Positions 11,238-22,236 of a stretch of DNA of 64,000 nucleotides are shown here, in pieces. Each line of letters opens with the position of its first letter. The stretch's first letter is position 1. The stretch comes from Micractinium sp. NFX-FRZ (lineage: Eukaryota > Chlorophyta > Trebouxiophyceae > Chlorellales > Chlorellaceae). Where the stretch lies: contig JAPTJF010000061.1 in NCBI GenBank assembly GCA_029339195.1, positions 62,001 through 126,000 of the forward strand, read 5' to 3'. The position numbers and the translations under genes were made by a program. The notes below the pieces were generated by a model. That model was not told where the DNA came from and did no database searches. It saw only the letters and a program-made list of their open reading frames with translations.

Positions 11238-12217
11238 ATGAGCATGTTGGCCACTGCCGTCTCCTGTGGCCGCCCGGCTCTGGCGTTCACTGCTGCCTCC
11301 CGCAGCAAGCAGCAGCGGCTGTCTGTGTCTAGCAGGGGTGTAGTGCGGTGCAATGCCGAGGAGCCCAGCAAGACGGAGACCCAGCAGCAGCAACAGCAGC
11401 CGCAGGCGGTGCCGCCGCCGCCCACACCACCCACGCCGCCCCGCGAGCAGGTGGGAGGTTCAGGGCGGGGCAGCAATATGCGTGGTGTCCATAAATTCAT
11501 GGTTCGCTTTCTGGGATGCCAGCCTGCACATCCTTTCGTGCGCCTCAGGCTTGCCCCATCGTGCTGTCCCACATCCTTGGCCTCCATCCCTCTCCGCATC
11601 TGTCTGCCCCTCACCCTCGGTTTTAACCAATTCGTTTGTTGGGTGCACCCCTGCAGTTTGACTACCGTGATGCGCCAGACGCGCTGGGACCTGTGGGCAA
11701 TCTGATGATGGCTGCGCTGCTCATCGTGCTCTGCGGTGCCTCCATCTTCTTCACCGTCGGCCGCCAGTTCCAGGTGAGTAGGTGCACCCACATCGTCAGT
11801 ACAGTTCAGATGTCCTCAACGCCAGTGGGACTCATGCAGCAACATCACCTGTGCACCACAAACCACCTGTGGCCGTGCAGCACAGCACAGGAAAGAAACG
11901 CACAGCGCAGCAAAACAGAGGCACTGCGCAGCTGCGCATGCAGCAGCGCTCGGGCAGCGCCGCAGCTGCCGACAAGCCTGCTCCTGCCGGCACGACACAG
12001 GGACGAGCATCAGGGAAGAAGTCGCTGCTTTCATCCTGCTCTGCCACTGCTCACCCTCCTGTCTGGCCTCCTTCGGTCCCCTGCCTTCCCAGGCATTCCG
12101 TTGTCGTGATTGCCATGTTGGTGTCATCTCTGTTTTCCCCCCTGCCTGCAGGCTGACCTGGTGCCTCTTGTGGCTGAAGAGTACGCTCAGATGATGGCCG
12201 AGTCTCAGAAGCAGTAG
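11238..12217 (+). CDS. Small plastid-targeted single-span membrane protein, unknown
   Basis: Three exons (11238-11450, 11657-11773, 12152-12217) give 131 residues. The first 40 or so look like a transit peptide (hydroxylated, Arg-containing, no acids). A Gln run and a Pro/Thr-rich linker follow. Exon 2 encodes FDYRDAPDALGPVGN and one hydrophobic segment of about 20 residues (MMAALLIVLCGASIFF). The tail is short and charged and ends EEYAQMMAESQKQ. I do not recognise the family. The size and design resemble small thylakoid subunits or assembly factors, but that is inference. The start codon lies 195 bp from that of the divergent SRPBCC gene. A 13-bp stretch covering the last codons (12202-12214) is repeated at 12238-12250, just after the stop. 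Confidence 0.72.
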
Positions 12218-13537
12218 GCATCCTTCCCTCCCTCTTCGTCTCAGAAGCAGCAGCAATGGCTTTGGGATGGGGCAAAGCATTAGCCCAACAATGACTGAGC
12301 TTTACTCCACTCAGCAGCGAGCAGTCGCAGGCCGCTGCTGCTTTGTGCTCAAGTACGTGCCGGGGACGGCGTCGTCTTCTCAGCAACAACTGCTTGCAGT
12401 TTCGTCTGCCACTTTCTGTTTGTGTTTATAATTTAATGTGCAACACTGCAATCGCGCCAATCGGTGGAAAGAGGGAGGAGCACCGTTTGCTGGCGTCGAA
12501 GGTGCCGGGGCGGGCATTGGTTGGCAAGTGGGCGGAGGCGGGCAGGGTGCGTGCTGGCGTCCCAGGACTAGCCTCCAGGCATCCCATTGTAGGTGCTGTT
12601 TTTGTTGCAGGAGTGCTCTGTACCTGCATCCACCTGGTAGCCAGGCATTGACCTGCTCACAGCACGGTGCTGCTTCGTGACGGTGCCCCTCTGTGACTGC
12701 ACCCGCCGGACGGCAGGCTGCAGAGCAGCCAACGGCTCTCTGCACGATACGGCTGCTTTTGATGCTCTTGTTTGATCGTTGATTGGGTGCTGAAATGCAC
12801 GCAAATTGACCGGCTGGCGCCCTGCCTGCTGTGCTGTGCCCTTTTGCTGCCAGCCCCAAGTCCCACGCCCTCCGCCTACCAGGTTACTGTCCGATGCCCG
12901 CAAGCCTTCGCTGTCCAGGTGCCTGCCGCCGCTGCTGCCTGCTCGCCTGCTGCCGCCCGCTCTTGCCCTGTTTGCCCGCCCGCCTGCCTGCGCTGCCCGC
13001 CCGCCCCACTCGGTTAGGACCCCAGGTAGGTCGCCTTTGGGCTCTTGCCGCCGCCCCGCACCCCGCATCTCGGCCTCCTCGCCGCCCTTCCCTCCGCCCC
13101 GGCCCTCCTCTCTCTTCACCGCTCGCCAAAGCCAGCCAGCAGCCATGCGCACCGTCAGCGCCGCTGCTGCGCGCCCACCGCCACGGGAGGCAGCTGGCCG
13201 GCACCGGCCGGTGGTCGGCTCTGAAGGCGGCGAACCCCGCTGCACGTTATTGAGGGAGGCTGGTGGTGTTCTCCTGCAGACCGCTACTCGCCCTGGGGCG
13301 CAGCGCTTACCAGAAGAAGGTGGGGGGGCTGAGCATGACGACGCCTGGGTGCCTGGCGCTGCGCAGCTTTTGCAGCGTGCTCGACTTTCCGTGCTGCGTG
13401 CGGCGCCCGCCCTGCCAACATGCCCCGCCTTCCCTGCTCCCCGCCTGCAGGCTGACAACACTGGACACTGGACATAGCAGCAACGACAGCAACAGCAGCC
13501 GCAGCAGCAGCACAATTGGCAGCACCCGCCAGCAGGC
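12218..13537. other. Intergenic: 3' end of small plastid gene, 5' leader of CCCH gene
   Basis: No conserved coding sequence seen. The right half is very C-rich with clean acceptor-like sites, so a 5'-UTR intron of the zinc-finger gene is possible. I could not find TGTAA for the upstream gene. Confidence 0.4.
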
Positions 13538-16500
13538 ATGGACACCCGCAGCTTTGTAGACTGCGCGTACTTCCTGCGGGGCAGCTGCACCCGCGGTTCC
13601 CTGTGCGCCTTCAAGCATGACCCCGTGAGTGCAGCCAGCCAGCCGACTGTTGTTTTATCTGCTTGTCCTAATGACAACGTTATAAATCAGACTCGCCTGC
13701 GCACATACGACTCAGGTCCACGCATATGCATCACCTGATCAACCTTCCCAGGCCAGCAGCATCAAAAAGGCCTAGCAGCACCCACCAAGTGCACCGCCAC
13801 CGCTCACACCCCTGCCCACCCTGCTTTCCCCTCCGTCCTCCCTCAGACCAAGATTGCTGGCGTGCGCCAGGAGCAGGGCCAGCAGGACTGCGTCTTCTTC
13901 CTGTCGGGGCGCTGCTCAAAGGGATCGCTGTGCCCCTTCCGCCACGACATGGTGAGCGGTGGCGGCTGGCCGGGTCCGTGCTGTTCTCGTGGAGGTGTGC
14001 AACGGCAGCCGGCATCAACATTGGTGGCTGACGTCAGCGATGGGAATGCATGCATGCCAGCCAGCACATGCCCAGTGTAGCATTCCTGGTGGAGTGTGCA
14101 ACAGCGTGCAACAGCTGTGTTGCGTATGCTCACTGTCAACGTCTTTCCTCTCCCGTGTGCAGGCCAAGCTGCCGGCGCACCTGCAGGCAGCCGCGGGCGG
14201 CGCGGCAGCACCCCAGCAGCAGGCGCCGGCAGCAGTCACCGTGGACTTTGGCTCGCCTGAGGGCAGGCAGCAGCAGCAGCAGCAGAGGCCGGTGCCGGCA
14301 CCCCCAGCAGCAGCACCCAAGCCGGCGGCAGTCGCGGTGAGGCCGCAGCCAGCGGCGGCAGCACGGCCCACACCGGCAGCAGCTCCTGTTGCACGGCAGC
14401 CAGCAGCCCCAGCTGCGCGGCAGCCAGCAGCAGCGTCTCCCGCCGCACGGCAGCCAGCAGCAGCATCTGGCCGGCCACAGCAGCAGCAGCAGCGGCAGTC
14501 CCCCATGGAAGCGCAGAGGCCTGCCCCAAGGTCTGCACCTGCCCGCGCAGCGCCGGCGCCGGCAGCCACAGCAGCGGGCGGCATTCCCTCTAGGCTGGCC
14601 GGCAGGCTGGGACCCACCGCCGCCCCGCCCGCACAGGAGCAGCCAAGCAGCAGATCGCAGGTGGGCTCGCAGGCTGTTCATTGTTTGTGTATGATATACA
14701 CACGTCTTGCTCTGTAACCAAAGGTGACCTGCTGTTGCTCATCTGCACTCGACTGGTGGCCTGGCACTCACATGCACGCTGCTGGCGCACTCAGCCTGAG
14801 CTGACTTCCACCGCCCTGCTCATGCGTGCCGTGCAGCCCGCCAAGCGGCCCGAGCGCGAGCAAGAGTCCGATGGCGGGCGTGCCGCGCCGCGGCGGCGTG
14901 TCGATGGCATCCTGGGCTTTGCACGCAGCGCGCTGCACGGTGCCCTGGGCACCGATGCGCCTCTGGAGGCTGGCAAGGTGGGCTGCTGCCTGGTCAGAAC
15001 ACAGCTTTGCGGGGCCTTGCCTGCCGCCTGCATGCACTGCGTCGCAGCCGCCCTGCCTGCTTCCTGTGCCTTCACCAGGCCCGTGTCCTGCTGCCCGCAT
15101 GAGCCACGAAACAGACCCCTGCTGCATGCCACATGCTGACGCCGGCACCAGCTCATGAACACACGCTGCAAAGCATACCCCCGCTGACTCGTGCTGCCCT
15201 GCGTTTGCTTTCCACAGGCACCGGCGCGCACTGCTTCCGACGCCTCGGCACAGCGCAAGCGGCGGCTGCCCAGCGACGCGGAGGGACAGTCTGGTGGAGA
15301 GCAGGGCGCGGTCAAGCAGGCCACGCAGCAGCCAGCAGCCAAGAAGGCTGCCGCCGGCGGCAGTGTGGCGGCCAGGCCGCGGGCAGTGGTGGCGGCGCCT
15401 GCCGCCGAGGCCGCGCCAGCCATTCCGCCCCCCAAGAGCATTGTGGACATCCGAAAGGTGCGTGGGGCGCCTTGATCTATGTTCCAAGTTGTTGTGCTGC
15501 CGACTCATGCTTTGCCAGCGCTGGTGCACACATGGTGTGGATGGTGTGCACGCTGCATGACTGGAGACCAGCCGCACCCCGGCTGCCGTCCATCAACCTT
15601 TTGCCGCCTCCTCCTGTGCTCTCTTTGTGGGCTGCAGGAGAGGCAGCAGAAGTTTGCGCCCCTGGGCAAGTCAGCGGAAGCAAGTGGGGCGGCGGCCTCG
15701 CAGCCCAAGGTGAGCGGCCTGCTCTGGCCCTGCCGCAAACCAAACTTACTGTAGTTTGGGAAAGGCATGGGCGTGTGCTGGTGTGTGCCTTTGCTGCTGC
15801 TTGCTGGTGTTCCGGCACAGGACAGGCATGCGCTGGTTCGTACATGCTCCGCTGGTAGCTGACAAAGAGAGCTTTACTGGCTGCAACCCCTTTGGCTGTG
15901 CAGTCAACTGGGCGGCGGCATGCCCCCATCGTCTTCCAGCCAGAGGCGGCGGCAGCAGCGGCATCACCCACGCCTGCGCCCCCACCGGCAGCAGCAAGCG
16001 CTGCCCCCAAGCAGCAGCCGGCCGCAGCGGCACCACCAGCGGCAGCCAAGCCTGCAGCCAAGCCTGCGGCGGCAGAGCAGCCCAAGCCGCAGCGCCCAGC
16101 ACAGCCACAAAAGGCAGCACCCACGGCGGCAGCACCAGCACCAGCGGCAGCGGTTGCCAAGAAGCCAGCGGAGGCCAAGCAGCAGCCCAAGCCCAAGCCT
16201 GCAGAGGAGCCGGTTGAGCTGGAGGATGAGGTGAGCCTCCTGCCGACATGCTGCAGCTATGGCCCTGCTGGCCTTCACCTGCCTGGGCTTGCCTTCATTG
16301 CAACGCACTCTAGGGCTGCGGCATGCTGCGGTGCTCATGCTGAGCTGGTGGCAGCCACATCATACTAGCAAGCAAAACCATGTGCTGACCATCCCTGCCT
16401 GTGCCCCGTCTGCTTCTTCCTCCACTGCAGCTTGACTTTGAGGGCATGGAGAGCGGTGATGCGGGGATGGATGCCGGGGGCGGCGGCGAGGAGGAGGAGG

Positions 16501-16544
16501 ACGATTTCGAGGCGCAGATGCGGGCGCTAGAGGAGGGACTGTGA
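13538..16544 (+). CDS. Tandem CCCH zinc-finger protein with low-complexity body
   Basis: Eight exons (13538-13624, 13847-13951, 14163-14660, 14837-14977, 15218-15457, 15638-15709, 15940-16230, 16431-16544) give 515 residues. Two C-x7-C-x5-C-x3-H fingers lie at the N-terminus, one per exon: CAYFLRGSCTRGSLCAFKH and CVFFLSGRCSKGSLCPFRH. This spacing and the terminal position match the ZC3H11A-type and plant CCCH RNA-binding proteins involved in mRNA processing or export. The remainder is Ala/Pro/Gln-rich and probably disordered, with a basic PAKRPERE patch, a conserved-looking IPPPKSIVDIRK segment and an acidic C-terminus (EEEEDDFEAQMRALEEGL). The function beyond RNA binding is inferred. A long GC-rich 5' leader precedes the ATG. 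Confidence 0.85.
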
Positions 16545-16683
16545 TGTGACTTACCCCCTACCTGGCGGCAGCACAGCCAATCACCAGCTGGTGCAGCGGC
16601 ACACAACGCGGTCACCAGTACAGATGCCGGCGCTGGGTTCGGCAGCCTGCAGAGCAGCAGGCGGCCTCAATTGCTGCTTTCCC

Positions 16684-16713
16684 AGCAGCAGCAGCAGCAG
16701 CAGCAGCAGCAAT
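16684..16713. repeat. CAG trinucleotide microsatellite
   Basis: About ten CAG/AGC units lie in the 3' untranslated region of the zinc-finger gene. Confidence 0.85.
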
Positions 16714-17013
16714 AGTGTTTCCAGTGGTGCAGCATGCTGGGCAGCGCTCAGTCGTGCAGCTTGGCCCCAGTGCAGCGTGCGATGCCACCTGGCAGCACCC
16801 CAGCCGGTGCTCCCTTCTTCCTTGTTAGCCATGGTGTCATGTTGCTGTGCGGCACCTAGTGCTCTCCCTGCTGTAATGTCTCTCGTGCCCCAACCTAAAC
16901 ACGTTCTGGTACCCAGCTTCCAATTTTGGCTGACATCTTCCTTTTTGTGCCTGTCGCTCACTAATGCACGTACGTGCATGCATTTCAGGTCCATGCACAA
17001 CACTGCCATCTTG

Positions 17014-17018
17014 TGTAA
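17014..17018 (+). terminator. TGTAA polyadenylation signal, CCCH gene
   Basis: TGTAA lies 470 bp after the stop. An earlier TGTAA at 16872 is an alternative site. Confidence 0.5.
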
Positions 17019-17500
17019 ACAAGTTGCACAGCGACTAGTCAGGGCCATAGCGGCAGCTGCGCGCCGCGGGCACCAGCGGCCAGCGCTGCACACTCCTGCG
17101 AGTGACCGGCCGGCCTTGGCCGCACACGCATGGCTGCAAAACGCCTTGCCGGTGAGGCACTTGCGCAGCTGGAAGCAGGGCTTGCTGCGGCTTTACACAG
17201 CACACCTTACTCCGGGCCATGGTACAGAGGCGTACAGCTCCAGCTGGCCTCTGCCGCCGGCCCTCGGTGACGCCCTTGGCGGTAGGCTGCCCCAGCTTAT
17301 ACTCACGATGCCCTGACATGCTGTCCTGTCCTGCTGCCCGTCAAGCACTGGGTGCAACTGCAGTTACAGAAAAGATACCAGAAAGAGAGTCATGCACATA
17401 ACGAACAGGGGGAAGGGCGGGTGAAGCCCTCTGTGAGAGCAGGTGGCGGAAGCATGGCACACGGGTGTGCAGAAGAGAAACTGAAGCAGAAATGTTAAAT

Positions 17501-17505
17501 TTACA
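17501..17505 (-). terminator. TGTAA polyadenylation signal, cytochrome b561
   Basis: TTACA on the plus strand, 80 bp beyond the stop codon. A second lies at 17364. Confidence 0.5.
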
Positions 17506-17585
17506 GACTATAACCTGATTTGCAGACCATCTGGGCCTTTGAGCAGGGTAAACTTGAAAAGAAGTAAGAGCCCTGCGCAGCTGCT

Positions 17586-19157
17586 TCAGGCATTGTGCAG
17601 CCCGCTGTGCTCAGATGTGTGCGACCCGCTGCCGGGACCTTCTGCTAGCAGCAGCCCCTGCTCCCCAGCTTCCTCCGGCTCCTGCTGCTGCAAGACAGGC
17701 GCCGGCAACGGGGCCGGCGCGTGGTGGTACAGCACCGTGAGCGCCAGCAGCAGCAGGAGGACCACCAGGGTCGCGGGCAGCGCCAGCACAGCTGCGTGCA
17801 GGCTGGCAGGCTTGCCGAAGGCTTGCACGAAGGTGGCCTTCTCTTGGATGCCAACCTGTGGAGAGCGCAGAGGGGGGGCATGGAGTTGGCAGGTGGCAGA
17901 GGCTGGGCAGACTTGGGGGTGGAGGCAGGGGCGGGATGGGCGGGACAAGGAGCGGGCTATCTGGAGAGCCATCCCTGGCAGCATGTGCCTGCCCTGCCGG
18001 CCGCCATGGCCGCTCTGCAGTTTGCCCCCTCAACCAGCGTCCCATATCACCTGCTGCCTCCCGCTCCCTCTCACAACAAACACTCACCGCCATGGTAGCA
18101 ATGCCCGCCGTGAAGATGGCCTTGCCCAGGAAGCGGTGCAGCGGGCTCAGCGCGCGGCGCCCCGCTGGCGACAGCTTGGGCCAGAGGTACGAGTAGGCAG
18201 CAACAAGGTACTGCGCAGCCAGCAGTGCCAGTACCGCCACGCCAAGCCAGGAGTGTGCGCTGTACCTGCGGACGGCGGCAGAGCAGGGAGGGAAGGGCGG
18301 GGCATGGCACGAGGATGAGGCAGCGGCACAGGCGGGGGTGCGGGGCGGTGGGATGCCCAAGGGAGATGAGGGGTCACGGCAGCGGGCCAGCGCTCACGCA
18401 TGCCTGTGCTTGCAGGGCAGCCCAGCACACAGTCTGGGCCGCGCATGAATCTAGGATATCATACTGCGCGCAGAAGGGCATCCCGGAGCAGCATCCCAGA
18501 GGGGCTACAAAGCCTCTCACAGGTTGGGCGTGGGCACAGGCCGCTTGGCAGTGTGGCTGCGGAACGCCGCTGCCACGCCCAGCCCCGTGCATGCCAGCGC
18601 CGCTGTGTGCAGGCTGAAGTGGTACAGCTTGGTGTGATCCCTGCAGGGTGCGTGGCGAGATGGACAGATTGCTGAGTGTGCTTGTTTGAGAAGTGTGAGA
18701 AGCAACAGCTCAACTAGGGGCTCAAGGAGGACAGGCAGGCAGCACAGCGCAGGTCTCACAACACCAAATGTTGTGAGCAATGCTGCGCGCCCAGCCGCAG
18801 CGCGCCCCCGTACCCCTCCCCTCCACCTGCTTGCCTGTCGCGCGTCGCCAACAGCGGTGCCTTGTATGCCAGCACGGCCTCAGCCATGAGCACAGGGAAG
18901 GCGAGTGTGAGCAGGATGGGGTGCCAGTTGAACAGCTGGCCGGTGTCGTTGGCACCCGTGCCGGCGTCGGTTGTGCGTGGCGTGAGCCTCAGGCCGCCCA
19001 GGTAGCCCCACACCCAGGCGGACATCACAACTGCCACTGCCAGCTGTAGTGTGCGAGTGGCCCAGGTGACGGCACGTGGCGGGTGGGCCCCCAGGGGGCT
19101 GCGGCGCGGTGAGGTGGCGCCCATGCCGTTGACGTCGAGAGCCACGGCTGTCGTCAT
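17586..19157 (-). CDS. CYB561: Cytochrome b561 family transmembrane ferrireductase
   Basis: Four exons (19157-18835, 18640-18521, 18265-18088, 17855-17586) give 296 residues. About six hydrophobic spans are visible. The four haem-binding histidines of the family can be placed: NWHP (about 79), KLYHFSLH (about 119), YSAHSW and PLHRFLG. The family moves electrons from cytosolic ascorbate across endomembranes or the plasma membrane. The last span (LVVLLLLLALTVLYH) is followed by a Glu/Ser-rich tail of about 40 residues. Intron 1 has a GC donor (GACAG|GCAAGC). Only that site joins in phase to the conserved DHTKLYH; the nearby GT (AGCAG|GTGGAG) does not. It is divergent from the proteasome gene (634 bp). 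Confidence 0.92.
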
Positions 19158-19791
19158 GTGAGCTCTCCGGCGTGTGGGCGGCAGCAGCCGCCTTGGACTG
19201 GCTACGGTGCCCAGCTGCGTGGTGGACGCACCTGAGGATACGGCGTTTTTGAAGGTGCACGGGAAGACAAGAGTGTTAGCAGAGTGGGTGCCAGCACAAA
19301 GGGGGAGTCGTACGGTGACGGCGGGGCGGGTGGTGCCCTACTGACGCTGCTCCGCCTCTCCACCAGGGCGCAGATATGTCCCCGCCTGAGCAACTGCCGT
19401 AGCGTGCCAAGGCAGGCAAGCCGGCTGCACTGCCACTGCTGGCACAGGAGCGGACTCCCCCACTCACCCCACAACACCAGCGGCGCTTTCAATCTCGGCA
19501 CTGATGTAAATCCAAGATTACCGTAGAGTGAATGCGCAAGGCAAATGCTACACGAGGAGCAGAAGGAGCCAGGTTGTTTGTGAACGCCACGTCGGCGGCG
19601 CTGGAAGGACGTCCTGCAGCCCTCTGTAGCCCCCTTGTGACTCCCTGATCTGCCCGCGTCAGCCGACAAGGGCCATCACTCACTCGATCGCTGCTCGGTA
19701 GCACCCTGCCACACCCTGTGTGCTCTGGTCACCCGCCTAGCGAAGCCAAGGTCCCAGCATCGCGCCTGGATAGGCAGGGCAGCCAGCACAG
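19158..19791. promoter_or_regulatory. Divergent promoter, cytochrome b561 / proteasome alpha4
   Basis: 634 bp with no coding signal. It is lower in GC near 19500-19560 than its surroundings. Confidence 0.45.
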
Positions 19792-21934
19792 ATGTCGGCG
19801 CGCTATGATCGTGCCATCACCGTCTTCAGTCCAGACGGCCACCTCTTCCAGGCGAGCCGCTGCACTTGGCGGAAGGTTCTGTCGGCTACACGAAGACCCG
19901 GCGGTGACGTGCAGCTGGGATGTTGAGAGCGCAGCTACAGCCGTGGGCCCGCGCCACCTCCTGCCACCGCCTCCCTCCGCCCGCAGCAACCCGCCCCGCC
20001 CTGCTTTGTCAGCGCTGCACTCTGCATCCCTTGCCATCTGCTCCCCGCTTGTGCAGGTGGAGTATGCGCTAGAGGCGGTGCGCAAGGGCGCGCTGGCGGT
20101 GGGCGTGCGGGGCACCGACGCCATTGTGCTTGCAGTGGAGAAGAAGGCGGTGGCAAAGCTGCAGGCAAGCTCATGCTCCTGCTTGTGGGTTGCTGCACGC
20201 TGGCACCATCTCCATTCTGGTCTGTTTGAGCCTGCAAATTTGCACCGACGCTGCACGCTGGATGTGCAGCAGGTGCGGTGTGGTTCGCTGCGTTAAGCTG
20301 CTGTCTGTTCCTGCGTGCTGGTGCGGGCCTTTGGGGTGGGCAGAAGTTGATGGTGTGCGAGCCAACCAAGAGCGCTGGTTGGCTTCCCTGGTCTTCCCAC
20401 CCTCTGGCCCAGGTAAACCCAGGGCTGCTTGCCTCCTGGGCTCCACTCATGCTGCCCTCCACGTGTGTGTCGCTGCCGTGCCTCACCCACCACCCCGCCG
20501 CCCCCGCCGCCTTGCCCATCCTCTGCCAACTATGCTTTGCCTTCCACTTTGAATTGCTGCTGTGCCATGTTCCCTGCCTCACCCGCCACCCCGCCGCCCC
20601 CGCCGCCTCACCCGACCTCTGCCGCCCGCAGGTGGCCCAGACGGTGCGCAAGATTGCCCAGATCGACGACCACATCTGCCTTGCCTTTGCCGGGCTCACC
20701 GCCGATGCGCGCGTGCTGATCAACAAGGCGCGCATCGAGGCGCAGAGCCACCGGCTGACGCTGGATGAGCGGGCCAGCGTGGAGCACATGGTCAAGTACA
20801 TTGCAGGTATGGGTTGACTTGGTGAAGTACACTGCGGTACGGCCACGTGGTTGTGTGTGTTGCAAATGCGTTCAGCGGGCGGGCCGGATGGATTGGGATC
20901 CTGGATTCGGCGCGGGCAACCTAATGGGAGGATACTGCACCAACGCCGCCAGGGATCAAATGTGGGGAGCATCTGGAAGCTTACTTTCGCCTTCCCCTCT
21001 GCAGGGGTGCAGCATTTTTGATGCCATGGTTGTTGCGTCGGCACACAGCACAAGGCTGCCGGTGTGTTCACTGCAACTCCTCACCTCCCTTCACGCCGCC
21101 TGCAGGGGTGCAGCAGAAGTACACGCAGTCGGGCGGCATGCGCCCCTTTGGCATCTCCACCCTGGTGGTGGGCTTTGACCCGCTGGGCAACCCGGCCCTC
21201 TACCAGACCGACCCCTCGGGGACCTTCTCGGCGTGGAAGGCCAACGCCATTGGGCGCAACTCCAAGACCGTCAGGTGCGCGGCGGATGTGGGGAGAGCAA
21301 GGTGTGTGTCTGTTGACAACAAGCATGAGTCAAAGGGCAGCAGCGGGGGGCAGGTTGGTCTGTGGAGGGCCACCACCGGTGGGCGCAAACCTGTAAGAAC
21401 CGGCAGGTAGGCAGGGCAGGCGCCTGTTTTTTGTTTTGGCTTCTCTCTCTCCACTTGCACGCGTAAATGCACACCCTGTCATGCTACCATGCGTTTTTTC
21501 CCTGTGCAGGGAGTACCTGGAGAAGAACTATGCCGATACGGAGGGGCGGGGGACGCTGAAGCTGGCGCTGCGCGCGCTGACCGAGGTGGTGGAGGGGAGC
21601 AGCAAGAACATCGAGGTGGCGGTGGTGGAGAAGGAGGGCCTGCTGCGCTTCCTCACAGGTGGGGGCTGCGGGGGGCAGGGGGCCCGGGCTGGGGGTGGGG
21701 GAGACTGCAGAGCTACGGGAGGAGGAGGAGGAGGCCTAGCCACTGCCACACTGCCACTTTTGGGGGCGAAGGCAGGCTGCTGAGGGTGCAGAGCTTGCTG
21801 CCTCCCCACAACGCTTTCGCGTCTGCCACTCTTTCTCCTTGCCACCCGCAGACGAGGATGTGGATGGGCTGGTGAAGGAGATTGAGGAGGAGAAGGCAGC
21901 AGCGCAGCCGCAGAGGCCGGCGGCACAGCAGTAG
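19792..21934 (+). CDS. PAD1: 20S proteasome subunit alpha type-4 (alpha4/PSMA7)
   Basis: Six exons (19792-19851, 20057-20164, 20632-20806, 21106-21274, 21510-21658, 21852-21934) give 247 residues, the normal length. The alpha-subunit signature [20 protein letters not shown] crosses intron 1. Then come [36 protein letters not shown] and [21 protein letters not shown], which are diagnostic for alpha4. The tail is acidic/Lys-rich and then Gln/Ala-rich. It forms part of the gated outer ring of the core particle in nucleus and cytosol. Introns 1 and 2 both begin with GC (TTCCAG|GCGAGC, CTGCAG|GCAAGC). The conserved LFQVEYA and AKLQ junctions leave no room for a GT site. Introns 2-4 contain local copies of neighbouring splice-site regions. 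Confidence 0.97.
20473..20631 (+). repeat. Pre-acceptor duplication, proteasome intron 2
   Basis: A C-rich segment of about 55 bp (CACCCCGCCGCCCCCGCCGC core) leading into the exon 3 acceptor is also present about 97 bp earlier. Confidence 0.8.
20789..20845 (+). repeat. Exon-end duplication, proteasome exon 3
   Basis: GTCAAGTACATTGCAGGTAT at the exon end is followed at 20822 by GTGAAGTACACTGCGGTAC, a diverged second copy in the intron. Confidence 0.75.
20998..21119 (+). repeat. Exon-start duplication, proteasome exon 4
   Basis: CTGCAGGGGTGCAGCA occurs at the real acceptor (21100-21115) and about 100 bp upstream. Confidence 0.7.
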
Positions 21935-22236
21935 CAGCAGCAGCCGGACTGGCCCGCGGCGCAGCACTAGCGGCTGGACGGCGCCCGGGAGCTTGACGAT
22001 GGGTTGCACCGGGGTGGCACTCCTGGCACAATGTAGTTCTTGCAGTTCACCACTTGTAACGCTCAGGCATTCGTTCAAATTTGAGGACGTGTGCTGAGGA
22101 CGGTCAGGGGGTTCAGGTGCAGCCAATCTGCCATCAGTCCTGCTCTTTAGGCCCGAGGCAGGTGAGCAGGCGGGGCAGTACAGCCCTGCTGGCCGGTGCT
22201 GCCCACTTGAGCATTTCACAGGTGATGATGTTTGGC
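21935..22236. other. Convergent 3' region, proteasome alpha4 / CTD phosphatase
   Basis: 302 bp with TGTAA at 22055-22059 for the proteasome gene. I see no minus-strand TGTAA here, so the phosphatase transcript may end elsewhere or use another signal. Confidence 0.5.
22055..22059 (+). terminator. TGTAA polyadenylation signal, proteasome alpha4
   Basis: TGTAA lies 121 bp after the stop. Confidence 0.6.

Larger units (their letters stand above)
16545..17585. other. Convergent 3' region, CCCH gene / cytochrome b561
   Basis: This contains TGTAA at 16872-16876 and 17014-17018 (plus), TTACA at 17364-17368 and 17501-17505 (minus-strand TGTAA), and a CAG microsatellite at about 16684-16713. No gene is seen. 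Confidence 0.5.

Noticed and set aside
12568..13677. Minus-strand frame of about 370 codons before the CCCH gene
   Set aside because: Arg/Ala/Gly-rich composition, no motifs, and it overlaps exon 1 of the CCCH gene on the other strand.
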